A DNA stretch of 64,000 nt from JAQWBS01 sp047975765 (GTDB taxonomy: Bacteria > Pseudomonadota > Alphaproteobacteria > RF32 > CAG-239). This document shows, piece after piece, positions 41,506-50,253 of this stretch. The stretch is taken from contig JBKEEF010000002.1 of the NCBI GenBank assembly GCA_047975765.1, positions 62,001 through 126,000 on the forward strand, given 5' to 3'. A program made the position numbers and the translations under genes. Below the pieces are notes generated by a model. It made no database searches and had not been told where the DNA came from. It saw only the letters and a list, made by a program, of their open reading frames with translations. The stretch's first letter is position 1, and every line of letters begins with the position of its first letter.

Positions 41506-43824
41506 CTAGTTTCCAAAAGGATTATTTAACTTATTTCCTGACACAGAAAAAGCGCTTTCATTTAACCACCAGTTATCTTCTTTTTCCATAACTTTAATGT
41601 TTTTATTCTTCAATTTTTCTTTTTCTTCATGTTCAAAATCAATAGCTTCTGTCTGCGTGTTCTCAGAATGATGCTTAATTTTCGCAATATTTTTTGAATC
41701 AATATCTTTTTGTTTGATAATATAGTTTTGAATATCTTTTTCTGATTGAATATCAACACCAGATTTTCTGATAACATCCACAATTTCAGGAACTTCAACA
41801 TCTTGAAGATTTCTTCTTTCCAATAAAGCATCTTCAACAGTTGAAATTTCTTCCAGAGAAGCCTTATTTCTTAATACTTGATTCTTCGCAAAGAAGATTG
41901 AACCAACTTTAATTGGACGACCATAAAACACATCCGCAAATAAAATATATTGACCCTTTGTCAAAGCTTCAACTTTTGGAGAGAGAAAATCTTTCGAAAC
42001 ATTATTATAAAGCTCTCCACGTAAGTGCGGGCGAGAAAAGACATTAGAATTTCCCTCTGTTGCCACAGATTGAGAAACATAACCTCCAACAGCCTTGAGC
42101 TTATCACTCAAACCTGAATTATTTTCATCTGAAAAGAGCTTATATTCGGTTTTAATTAAAATTTCTTCTAAAGTTTCCTTATCATAAATTTGAGAAACTT
42201 TTTCTAAGTCTCTAGTCAAAATCATAAAAGACATATTATTTTCTGAAACATGCCCCATCGCCTCATTTAAGAGTTTAAACCTTGGCAAAATTTCAAAATC
42301 ATCAAAAAGGAAAAATAAAGAATTTTCTTTAAAAGAAGGTTTTAAGTTCAAATTTGCACCGAGCAACATATCAACAAGCATCACCGTCATAAAACCAGAA
42401 TGCTTTGTTAAAACAGAACTATAAACAGTCACAGGCTCCATTTCTCCTGTTTCCTCATTTACAACACCTCTGATGTGAGATAAATTGAAATCACTAAGAG
42501 ATGTTCTTTCTCTAATAGAAATTTTTCTAAAAGAAGCTAAAGCTTCTAAGATAATTCCGAAAATAACTCTTCTTTGACGAATAGTTAAGTGAATCAAGTT
42601 GTCGAAAACACTTAGATATTTTTGATGATATCCAAACAACTGACCTTCCTTAACGAAATCAAGCAACATTTCCTTCCAAACTGCAACTTCTTCATTTTCC
42701 ATATCCGCATCACAATAAATATAGATAAGTGTATCCACAATCATTGCAAAACAAACTTCTTTTCCTTGCCACAAATCAGGAATATTATACCAAGAACCAA
42801 CTGGAAGATAATTATCTACATTTAAAGTATCATTCTTCAAATTTTTCAAAGCTTCTGCATTAATTTCTTCTGGCATATATAAATAATATTCACGCAAAAG
42901 CTCCTTATCATCAGCAATGAGTTTTTCCCCTTCAAAAAGACGGCTCAAAAAATAGTCATTGGCAGATGCCTGTTCCACTTTTGAAACAAAATAATGGATA
43001 ATTGCTTCAAGTGTCGAGCTTGCTAATCTTTCCCAATAATTATTAGCATCCTTAACGATTAAGTATTGTGAGATAGATTTAATATAAGCTTCTCTCGCTT
43101 TCAGTTTGCGAGGCATATTTCCAGAAGAAAGTGGATTCCAGCGAGGATAAAACTCTCCCTTTTCATAATCATCAACTTTATCCCAACTAAAGTTATATAT
43201 ATGAGAAATTATCGATCTATAACCACTGGTAAAACGAGATAAAGTTCCTGAACAATCCACAGCAACAACATTAGCATCATCGCTTTCTAAAATGGAAGGA
43301 ATAGCAATTGAAGCCGTTTTTCCTAGACCTTCAGAAAACCATACCAAAGAAGATGAAGGTTTCTTTGGTCTGAGCAAAAAGTTATTCAGTCTTCCAAGCA
43401 CCATTGGAGCCGTTCCAAAGATATTCAAATCTTGAACATCTTCAAATGATGCAAAATAGCCTTTATCAATTTCAGATTTTTTTGGCTTTCTCTGAATCAA
43501 AAATGAAGATACAAAAAAAGTAATTGTTGGAGCTAACATTGGAAGCAATAAAAGCTTACTAAACTTTTCGGCTTTCAAACTCTTATTAAAGGCAATTAAC
43601 CAATCCTTATAAGAATCAAAAACAAAAATCGGAAGATTATAAATTCTCAGCTTAGATAAACCTGTATATTCAAAAGTCTTAAAACTCATCCCATATCTAA
43701 TGAAAAAATAGGCTGAAAAAAAGACGAGGCTTAAAAGCAAAAAGGCAAGAAATGTTACAATGGAAAAATAGATTATCCAATTTTTTGTTTTTTGAGGTGG
43801 TAAAAAGATAGACTTAACGCTCAT
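41506..43824 (-). CDS. VirD4/TraG-like type IV coupling protein with degenerate nucleotide-binding motifs
   Basis: A 772-residue inner-membrane protein. Two spans lie at about residues 17-42 and 88-109, then a cytoplasmic RecA-like domain. The Walker A region reads FSEGLGKTA (163-171), with GKT present but the first glycine replaced by Phe. After it come VVAVDCSGTL and TSGYRS, where VirD4 proteins have VVxDxKGE and TxxYR, and the RWNPL motif at 229-232. Walker B is FLFDDFE (506-511). A long acidic, lysine-rich tail (about 640-772) may be an adaptor-binding tail as in DotL. No VirB or Dot/Icm components are nearby. It overlaps the pentapeptide gene by 11 bp. Confidence 0.78.
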   Translation of the reverse strand: MSVKSIFLPPQKTKNWIIYFSIVTFLAFLLLSLVFFSAYFFIRYGMSFKTFEYTGLSKLRIYNLPIFVFDSYKDWLIAFNKSLKAEKFSKLLLLPMLAPTITFFVSSFLIQRKPKKSEIDKGYFASFEDVQDLNIFGTAPMVLGRLNNFLLRPKKPSSSLVWFSEGLGKTASIAIPSILESDDANVVAVDCSGTLSRFTSGYRSIISHIYNFSWDKVDDYEKGEFYPRWNPLSSGNMPRKLKAREAYIKSISQYLIVKDANNYWERLASSTLEAIIHYFVSKVEQASANDYFLSRLFEGEKLIADDKELLREYYLYMPEEINAEALKNLKNDTLNVDNYLPVGSWYNIPDLWQGKEVCFAMIVDTLIYIYCDADMENEEVAVWKEMLLDFVKEGQLFGYHQKYLSVFDNLIHLTIRQRRVIFGIILEALASFRKISIRERTSLSDFNLSHIRGVVNEETGEMEPVTVYSSVLTKHSGFMTVMLVDMLLGANLNLKPSFKENSLFFLFDDFEILPRFKLLNEAMGHVSENNMSFMILTRDLEKVSQIYDKETLEEILIKTEYKLFSDENNSGLSDKLKAVGGYVSQSVATEGNSNVFSRPHLRGELYNNVSKDFLSPKVEALTKGQYILFADVFYGRPIKVGSIFFAKNQVLRNKASLEEISTVEDALLERRNLQDVEVPEIVDVIRKSGVDIQSEKDIQNYIIKQKDIDSKNIAKIKHHSENTQTEAIDFEHEEKEKLKNKNIKVMEKEDNWWLNESAFSVSGNKLNNPFGN

Positions 43825-44962
43825 TTGCCCCTCTTGATCTTACCATATTCTCATTGATTCTCTCTCGAATGATTTCTCTGCTTTTCTCAGAAACATCTTT
43901 TTCAACTTCTCTTTTTTTCTCTTTTCTGGCTTCAAGCTCAGCTCTTTTACGCTCTTCAATCTGCTCTCTCAATTCTCGATTATGATTCTTTTCAGTATTT
44001 TCCTTATTTTCCTGAATTCGCTCAATAATTTCATGTTCTTTCAAAGGAGGTTTTTCCGCAGAATTTCTGAAAAGTTTTTTACCAACATTTAAAATCTTGT
44101 CGATACTTACCCCTTTATCTTTGGTAGCATCCCAAACACCAAACTGACCACCCTTATCAAAAAAGAATCCATCAAAATCAATTCCTTTAAACTTAGCAGC
44201 ATTTTTAATTTTTGGAGCTAAAATTCTTCTTAGCTCTTCTGGACCGGGAACACGCCCCAAGGCTTGAGCAATTTGCTCTGGAGTAATAATACATTCACTC
44301 AAATCTAATTCTAAAACATTAACACCTGTAAAATTAACACCTGTGAAGTCGACACCACGAAGAGAAACTTGTGTCAAATCAATCTTTGACAAATCAAGAA
44401 ATGTTAAATTAATTCTACTTAAATTGAGTTTATGGGGGTAATATTTCGCCAAATATTCAATAAGTTCTTGAAGCTCTTCTAAACCAATATCATCAAGTTC
44501 AATATCAATAAGAATAGCATCTTGAATGTCGGCATCTTGCAACTTGACACTTTTGAGCTTCGCTCCAGTAAAATTAGCTTCTTTTAAAACAGTCCCAGTT
44601 AAAATCGCACCTGTTAAATCTGCCCCAGACAGATTGGCATGAGCCAAGTTTGCCCCAGAGAAGTCTACATGCCTCAAATTTGCTCCAGAGAAATCAACAC
44701 CTTCAAGATTCGAAGCAGAAAAATTTGCTCCTTCAAGGTTTTCTTTTGCAAAGAAACCTCTCTCAGCATTCTTACCACCAAAATCAATTGTTTGAGAAGT
44801 TGGTTCTTGAGGAATAAAAGGTTGAGCAGGTGTTTGAAAACGAGGAACAATCTTTTCTTGCAAAGGCTCTTCTCTTTTTGTTCCATTGTCTCTTGCAACT
44901 GATGACCAGCCAGTCTTTGAATTTTCTACAAAGCCTTCTTTTCTAAAATCATTCTCCGCCAT
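43814..44962 (-). CDS. Pentapeptide-repeat protein with C-terminal coiled coil
   Basis: A 382-residue cytoplasmic-looking protein. Tandem A(N/D)LxG pentapeptides form a right-handed beta helix at about residues 74-160 (FSGANL, LSGADL repeats) and again at 178-224, separated by a helical EELQELIEYLAKYY stretch. A domain with GRVPGPEELRRIL follows, and residues 300-382 form a highly charged helix of E, K and R. AAGGAT precedes the ATG. Its stop lies inside the start of the coupling-protein gene, so the two are translationally coupled and may act together; a scaffold or cargo-adaptor role is my inference. Confidence 0.8.
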   Translation of the reverse strand: MAENDFRKEGFVENSKTGWSSVARDNGTKREEPLQEKIVPRFQTPAQPFIPQEPTSQTIDFGGKNAERGFFAKENLEGANFSASNLEGVDFSGANLRHVDFSGANLAHANLSGADLTGAILTGTVLKEANFTGAKLKSVKLQDADIQDAILIDIELDDIGLEELQELIEYLAKYYPHKLNLSRINLTFLDLSKIDLTQVSLRGVDFTGVNFTGVNVLELDLSECIITPEQIAQALGRVPGPEELRRILAPKIKNAAKFKGIDFDGFFFDKGGQFGVWDATKDKGVSIDKILNVGKKLFRNSAEKPPLKEHEIIERIQENKENTEKNHNRELREQIEERKRAELEARKEKKREVEKDVSEKSREIIRERINENMVRSRGANER

Positions 44963-45051
44963 TCAGAAATCCTTGGTAACAGATTAAATACTAAAAAAGA
45001 AGTCTATCGCATATCTTCATTTTTTACAAATCTTTTTTGATAAAAGAAATC

Positions 45052-46911
45052 CTATCTTAAGATACAATCCATTCCATCAGACTTCATAGCATTACAAATA
45101 TTCACTAATCCGCCTTGAGGAGATTTCACAACCAAGCGATTTAAAACGCTTCCACCAGAAGAAACTTCTTCAATTTGTGGTGAAAACTTTCTGATTTCTG
45201 GATATTTCTCAAAAACTTTTGCCCAATGTGCATTTGCATTTTCAACATCAGTGTAAGCACCAAGCTGAATCATTGTGCGATCATTATGGCTCTCATCATA
45301 ATATTCCGTGGCAACTGGTTTATCAATACTTGGTGCATTGCTAAACTTAGATAAATCCAACATAGGAACATTTGAAGTTGGTGGAGGTGGAGGAAGTTCA
45401 CCTGTAGTCTCTTTTTCACCAGCAACTAAAGTTTCTAACCAACCTTCTTTCTTAGCCCATTCGTTGGTACCAAGAACCACTTCATCTTTGTTGTCTCGAT
45501 TTTTCTTCACTTTTGACAAAGTTGAGACAACATCTGTGTTGAAAGCAACTTTCAAATCTTTCGCTACATCTTTAACTGGTTTTTCCAAAAGCTCTTTGCT
45601 AAAAATGTCCAAACCAGAATAAAAATAAAGTGCACGAATAGCAGCAGCTCTTTCAGATTTCATCTTACTCAATTTGTAGCCCATTTCAATAATATCACGT
45701 TTTTCATTGTAAACTCGAAGCTCAATTTCATTATTCTGCTTTCCTTTTTCAAGTTTATGCAAATTATCCTTTGCCAACTTCATCTCTTTTTCCATATCTG
45801 AAACTGAAACATCTGTTGTAACCACAACATTATAAGCCAATTCAATTTGTGTGAAAATAGCAATTGCAAGATTATCAGAGAAAGAAGCATAAACTTCTTT
45901 AGCACCTCTTTTTGAAGAATTAAATCTATAATCAAGGGTGTCTTTCACCAAATCATGTGAGATTGAATTTGCTCTTTTTTCCAAAGCTTTAAGATAACGC
46001 TCATCACCAACACCATAACCATTAATCATCAAAGTCTGCGCATCTGGATATTTTTCAACAACAATTGTTTCGACATCTGCAAAACTATATTTCTTTTCGT
46101 TGGCATAAATATCAAAGAACTCTGCACGAGAATTGATCGCACCTTTTTGGAAAACATCAATTGTCAAAGACTTATCAAGATTTGAAACTTCGTAGAACTG
46201 TTTGCCTTCCAATTTCAACTTATCTTGAGGAGCAGCTTTAATTAACTTTGCATATTCTTCTTTTTCTGCAAGAAAAGTCTTATTCAAATCGATAAATTTA
46301 TAAGCGATTACTTCTAAATTTTTCTTATGTTCCGTTTCTTCTGGAGAAAGCTTGCCATCATTATCAAATTTTTCATTCAAAGAAGCTATTTTTTTCTGAA
46401 GTTGATCAACTGTTTTGCCAATTTCTTTGGTTTTTTTATTAATATAAATGACTCGCTCATGATATTTTATAGCATTCAAGGCTAAACTTTGAGCAGATTT
46501 ATGAAATAACACATCTGCATTTTTTTGTTTTTGCATTACCTCTGCATTAGCAGCAGCAAAAGTTACAGAGAAATCTAAACCTCTCAAAGAGTCATAAATT
46601 GGTAGACGATCAGCCTCGCCGCCTTTTACAAAAGAAGCAACAACTTGATCAGCCTGAGCATATTCTAGACGAGGATCAAAAACTTTGGTTGCTAAATATT
46701 CTTTCAAATCATCGACATTGAACTTTGTTGCTCTTGCCATTGAATCATACACATCTAGCTTGGTCTTAATTTCTTCACGTGCCTCTAATTTTTCCACACC
46801 AACTTTTTCGGTTTTAACCCCTTCAATTTGGTCAGAAGTTGACCCACAAGAAACAAGAAAAAATGAAAAAGGAACAAACAAAAGTCTAAAAATATATCTA
46901 TTCATAGGCAT
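45052..46911 (-). CDS. SPOR-domain lipoprotein, unknown function
   Basis: A 619-residue exported lipoprotein. A signal peptide with lipobox LVSC (lipidated cysteine at about residue 22) is followed by a long helical, charged region including a coiled coil (about 170-240), and a proline-rich PPPPP linker near 530. The C-terminal 75 residues fit a SPOR domain (MIQLGAYTDVENANAHW), which binds denuded peptidoglycan. I start at the ATG at 46911, after AGAG; an ATG two codons later works equally well. It precedes the pentapeptide/coupling-protein genes by about 90 bp and may belong with them. Confidence 0.78.
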   Translation of the reverse strand: MPMNRYIFRLLFVPFSFFLVSCGSTSDQIEGVKTEKVGVEKLEAREEIKTKLDVYDSMARATKFNVDDLKEYLATKVFDPRLEYAQADQVVASFVKGGEADRLPIYDSLRGLDFSVTFAAANAEVMQKQKNADVLFHKSAQSLALNAIKYHERVIYINKKTKEIGKTVDQLQKKIASLNEKFDNDGKLSPEETEHKKNLEVIAYKFIDLNKTFLAEKEEYAKLIKAAPQDKLKLEGKQFYEVSNLDKSLTIDVFQKGAINSRAEFFDIYANEKKYSFADVETIVVEKYPDAQTLMINGYGVGDERYLKALEKRANSISHDLVKDTLDYRFNSSKRGAKEVYASFSDNLAIAIFTQIELAYNVVVTTDVSVSDMEKEMKLAKDNLHKLEKGKQNNEIELRVYNEKRDIIEMGYKLSKMKSERAAAIRALYFYSGLDIFSKELLEKPVKDVAKDLKVAFNTDVVSTLSKVKKNRDNKDEVVLGTNEWAKKEGWLETLVAGEKETTGELPPPPPTSNVPMLDLSKFSNAPSIDKPVATEYYDESHNDRTMIQLGAYTDVENANAHWAKVFEKYPEIRKFSPQIEEVSSGGSVLNRLVVKSPQGGLVNICNAMKSDGMDCILR

Positions 46912-47040
46912 CACACTCTGAGAAACTATTAAAAATTCGGTTAACAAAATATGTAACATTATGTAACAACATTTTAAAAGCTTTTTATCAAGATTTTTGG
47001 TATAAGTAAACATAAATTAATTTGTGAGGTTTATAAAACA

Positions 47041-48054
47041 ATGACTAAGACTAGAATTGCCGTTATTGGCGCAGGTATGATGGGCAAGAACCATCTCAGA
47101 ACATATAAAAGCTTATCAAACGTTGAACTCGTTGGTGTTTATGATATTTTTCCTGATGCTTGCAAAGCAGCTGCTGAAATGTTTGACATCCGCGCTTTTT
47201 CTTCTCTTGAAGAAGTTGCAAAGAATGTTGATGCTGTAAGTGTTGTTACAACTTCTGTAACACATGGCGATGTTGGTGAATTTTTCCTAAACAAAGGTAT
47301 TCACTGCTTGATGGAAAAACCTTTGGCAACAACTGAAGAAGAATGCCAAAAACTCATCTCTGCTGCAAAAACAAACAATGTAACACTTCTTGTTGGTCAT
47401 ATTGAAAGATTTAATCCTGCTGTTGAACAAATGGGTAAAATCTTGAGCGACACTACAAAAATCCGCTCTTTGACAGCACAAAGAATGTCTGCTGCAAGCG
47501 GTAGAATCACTGACGTCGACGTTGCTATGGATTTGATGATTCATGATGCTGAAGTTGTTTTATCTTTGGTAAAATCTAAAGTTTCTAACATTCAGGCTTC
47601 TTCTGTAAAAACAGCTGAAAATCCTAAAGGAACCGACTATATTACAGCATTGTTAGAGTTCGAAAATGGTGCAACTGCAAGCCTCACAGCAAGTCGCATC
47701 ACTCAAGCTCGAGTAAGAACTCTAACTGTCACAACTGACACAAACTACATTGATATGGACTTCATTGGTCAAAGCATCAATGTTCATTCTCAAGGTCGTA
47801 TGCCTTATGTCAACCAAGATAGCATCCCTGAATGGATGAACTATGGCTTGAAAGGAAGTGTTGAACAATTATTTATCCCACAAAATCAACCTTTACAAGC
47901 AGAACTCAACCATTTCATCAATTGCATCAACGGCAAAGAAACACCTCGCATTAGTGGTGAAAATGCTTTAGAAGCTTTGAGAGTTATCTGGGGTGTTCAA
48001 AAAGCTCTTGGTTTGTCTGCAAGCATGGATGCAAGCAGCCTCAAAATTGCATAA
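47041..48054 (+). CDS. Gfo/Idh/MocA family oxidoreductase
   Basis: A 337-residue NAD(P)-dependent oxidoreductase. The Rossmann motif GAGMMGKNHLRTY lies near residue 10, the conserved EKPLATTEEE near residue 96 contains the family lysine, and VGHIERFNPAV near 118 and the DLMIHDAEVVLSL histidine near 165 belong to the active site. Family members act on sugars, UDP-sugars or inositol; the substrate here is unknown. GAGG lies 12 bases before the ATG, and an extended -10 (TGGTATAAG at 46998) probably drives it. truA follows after six bases. Confidence 0.92.
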   Translation: MTKTRIAVIGAGMMGKNHLRTYKSLSNVELVGVYDIFPDACKAAAEMFDIRAFSSLEEVAKNVDAVSVVTTSVTHGDVGEFFLNKGIHCLMEKPLATTEEECQKLISAAKTNNVTLLVGHIERFNPAVEQMGKILSDTTKIRSLTAQRMSAASGRITDVDVAMDLMIHDAEVVLSLVKSKVSNIQASSVKTAENPKGTDYITALLEFENGATASLTASRITQARVRTLTVTTDTNYIDMDFIGQSINVHSQGRMPYVNQDSIPEWMNYGLKGSVEQLFIPQNQPLQAELNHFINCINGKETPRISGENALEALRVIWGVQKALGLSASMDASSLKIA

Positions 48055-48060
48055 GAGCAA

Positions 48061-49047
48061 ATGACACGATATAAAATCGTAATAGAATATGACGGAACAG
48101 GTCTGTTGGGCTGGCAAAAACAGCTCGACGGACCTTCTGTTCAAGAATATATTGAAACAGCTATCTATAATTTTTCAAAAAAACAAATTTCCTTTGACGA
48201 AAAAACAAAAGAATTCACTTTTGTTTCAGGAAAACATGCAAACATATCAGAAAATGAGCGTTCCAGCATCAAATTTTGCAATCAATCGCCCGATAATTCT
48301 GAACAAGACAAAAATGTTTTTAGCGGAGAGAGTGGAAGTAAAACACGAAGCGCAGAAGCGGAGCGTACACTGAAAGTACGTGAGCATTCGAGCATCGGAT
48401 TTTGCAATCAATCACCCGATAAAAGCATTTTTATAGTTTATGGAAGTGGAAGAACCGACGCTGGCGTCCACGCCCTTGGTCAAGTTGCACATTTTGATCT
48501 CGACACTGAAATGAACGAATATAAACTCAGAGAAGCAATTAATGCTCACCTCAGAAATTTAAAAGCAAATGTTTGCATCTTAGAAATTGAAAAGGTGTCT
48601 GACGAGTTTCATGCTAGATTCGATGCAAAAAGAAGAAGCTATATATACAAAATCATCAATCGTCGTGCACCAAGTCCCCTAAATCGTGATAGAGCTTGGC
48701 ATGTTAGCCAAGAGCTTAACATTGAAAAGATGAGAGAAGCTTCGGAACTTTTGATAGGAAGACACGATTTTACATCTTTTAGAGCCGCAGCTTGCCAAGC
48801 AAAATCACCTATTAAAACCTTGGATAAAATTGAAATTTCCCAAAAAGGAGATGAAATTGAATTTTATGTTGAGGGGCAATCTTTCTTACATCACCAAGTC
48901 AGAAACATTGTTGGCACCCTAAAAGAAGTTGGTGAAGGAATAAGAAATCCAGAAGACATCAAGTCTATTCTAGAAGCCAAAGACAGAACTCAGGCTGGTA
49001 TCACTGCCCCTGCTTGCGGATTATATTTTAACAAAATTTGGTATTAA
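48061..49047 (+). CDS. truA: tRNA pseudouridine synthase A with an in-frame repeat insertion
   Basis: A 328-residue TruA, which makes pseudouridine at positions 38-40 of the tRNA anticodon stem. The catalytic aspartate is D133 in SGRTDAGVHALGQ; in E. coli TruA it is at about residue 60, so about 73 extra residues lie before it. The N-terminal EYDGTGLLGWQKQ and GPSVQEYIE elements and everything after D133 (FHARFDAKRRSYIYKI, FLHHQVRNIVGTL) are normal. Residues 42-121 are extra, hydrophilic and partly duplicated, and are DNA-repeat-derived (see 48184-48423). AGAGC precedes the ATG. The frame is intact, so the protein is probably made. Confidence 0.95.
   Translation: MTRYKIVIEYDGTGLLGWQKQLDGPSVQEYIETAIYNFSKKQISFDEKTKEFTFVSGKHANISENERSSIKFCNQSPDNSEQDKNVFSGESGSKTRSAEAERTLKVREHSSIGFCNQSPDKSIFIVYGSGRTDAGVHALGQVAHFDLDTEMNEYKLREAINAHLRNLKANVCILEIEKVSDEFHARFDAKRRSYIYKIINRRAPSPLNRDRAWHVSQELNIEKMREASELLIGRHDFTSFRAAACQAKSPIKTLDKIEISQKGDEIEFYVEGQSFLHHQVRNIVGTLKEVGEGIRNPEDIKSILEAKDRTQAGITAPACGLYFNKIWY
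48184..48423 (+). repeat. In-frame palindromic/duplicated insert within truA
   Basis: A 41-bp sequence beginning GAGC and ending TTTTGCAATCAATC(G/A)CCCGATAA occurs twice, at 48256-48296 and 48382-48422, matching at 36 positions. Between them lies a hairpin core CGTAC (48364-48368) and GTACG (48376-48380) with AAAACACGAAGCGC-like and GCATCGGATTTTGC-like arms that partly pair. The hairpin followed by TGAGC resembles the intergenic elements at 58034-58088 and 57928-57975. The peptides from the copies both read SSI-x-FCNQSPD. Confidence 0.8.
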
Positions 49048-49080
49048 AAAAAGAGTTAGGAAAAACCTAACTCTTTTTTC
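49046..49080. terminator. Bidirectional terminator after truA
   Basis: AAAAAAGAGTTAGG pairs with CCTAACTCTTTTTT around five A residues. It also ends the leftward gene at 49088. Confidence 0.92.
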
Positions 49081-49087
49081 TATTTTT

Positions 49088-49555
49088 TCAAATATCTGTT
49101 TGAATGACCTTGATTTCCTTGCCTTTAACAAAAAAACAAACTAAAATTTTACTCCCGTCAACAAGAGATTTTTCTGCCTGAAAGAACACATTTTCTAAAA
49201 CGCTATTATATCCCAACACCCCTATTGAGGTATTTATTATCTCAACCTCATATGTTTTTTCTGAAACAGAAACATAAAAAGCTCTCTTTGCAACATTCAC
49301 ACCAGTAATAACCATTGGCAGAAAATCGACAGACGGAAATGTTTTATACGGCATAACGCATGTAAAATCTTCTAACTGATAATAAGGAATGGAATAAAAA
49401 GATCTATTCTGGACTTGATAAAATAACTCTTTCCCAATAAATTGATTAGCAAAATCAAAATCACTGACCTTTCTTCTCTCTTTTTTAATCATTTCATTTT
49501 TGTATGAGACATAAATCACAACCGAAATTATGAACAAAATAAACAGTGTTGTCAT
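49088..49555 (-). CDS. Hypothetical membrane-anchored protein (155 residues)
   Basis: One N-terminal span (TLFILFIISVVIYVSY, about residues 2-18) followed by a basic patch (KKERRK) and a beta-rich cytoplasmic or periplasmic domain. The spacing of MVITGVNVAKRAFYVSVSEKTYEVE suggests a small beta barrel, and it faintly recalls the C-terminal domain of the proteins at 56605 and 57244. No family recognised. I start at the ATG at 49555; nineteen upstream codons from a TTG are unsupported. No Shine-Dalgarno, with AAATTATTTATATTTATTAA in the leader. Confidence 0.6.
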   Translation of the reverse strand: MTTLFILFIISVVIYVSYKNEMIKKERRKVSDFDFANQFIGKELFYQVQNRSFYSIPYYQLEDFTCVMPYKTFPSVDFLPMVITGVNVAKRAFYVSVSEKTYEVEIINTSIGVLGYNSVLENVFFQAEKSLVDGSKILVCFFVKGKEIKVIQTDI

Positions 49556-49629
49556 AGGAAAAAATATTAAGTTAATAAATATAAATAATTTCAAAGTTAT
49601 GTCATAATACAAAATAAAACAAATTTTGT

Positions 49630-50184
49630 CTATATATATTCTTCTAGCTCAAAATCCAAGACTTCACTTACCACATCATAATCAAATCCAGCCATAGCCA
49701 ATTTCTGCATGTCTTTCTGTTTATTTTCAGCCCTATCTTCTTCACTCTGACGATAAGGTCCAATCCTTTTTTTCTTGGCGAATTTCAAAGCTGCATCAAA
49801 AGGAGAATATTCCTTTTCTTCCAACAATTCTTCTATTGTTTCCTCATCAATACCCTTCTCCCGAAGCTTCCCTTTAATATATCGAGCAGATTTTCCAGCA
49901 TTGACATATGCACCAACTCTAAAGCCAGCAAAACGCTCATCATTAACATAGCCTTTTTTTTCACAATCTAAAACTATTTCTTCAACCCAATTGTATGCTT
50001 CTGATTTATCATAATCAGGGTTTTGAAAAGCATATTTATCAATTCTCTTTTTAAGAACAGACTTCAAATTTTCAGTTGAAGTCTCAAATCTTTTGAGATA
50101 ATACAAAGCAACATTCAAAAGCCTTTTTTGAGTAATTTTTTTCAAAGGTTTTATAATTTTCTTTTTTTCTTGCGCTTCAAACAC
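49630..50184 (-). CDS. recX: Regulatory protein RecX
   Basis: A 184-residue helical protein that modulates RecA filaments. The family pattern is visible: AxxYLxRFETSTxxL near residue 25, then DERFAGFRVGAYVNAGKSARYIKGKL (in parts) and KGIDEETIEELL. A C-terminal RIGPYR-like segment is typical of alphaproteobacterial RecX. I start at the GTG at 50184, eight bases after AAGGA; the TTG at 50190 sits too close to that site. recA is not in the window. Confidence 0.85.
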   Translation of the reverse strand: MFEAQEKKKIIKPLKKITQKRLLNVALYYLKRFETSTENLKSVLKKRIDKYAFQNPDYDKSEAYNWVEEIVLDCEKKGYVNDERFAGFRVGAYVNAGKSARYIKGKLREKGIDEETIEELLEEKEYSPFDAALKFAKKKRIGPYRQSEEDRAENKQKDMQKLAMAGFDYDVVSEVLDFELEEYI

Positions 50185-50253
50185 TTGCAAATCCTTTAAA
50201 TAGACACTAAATTCTAGTCAACATATAATACATATATATAAGGAAATGCAATT

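Noticed and set aside
41506..46911. A complete type IV secretion or conjugation locus
   Set aside because: Only the coupling-protein-like gene is present; no VirB4, VirB11, relaxase, Dot/Icm core or origin of transfer is visible nearby.
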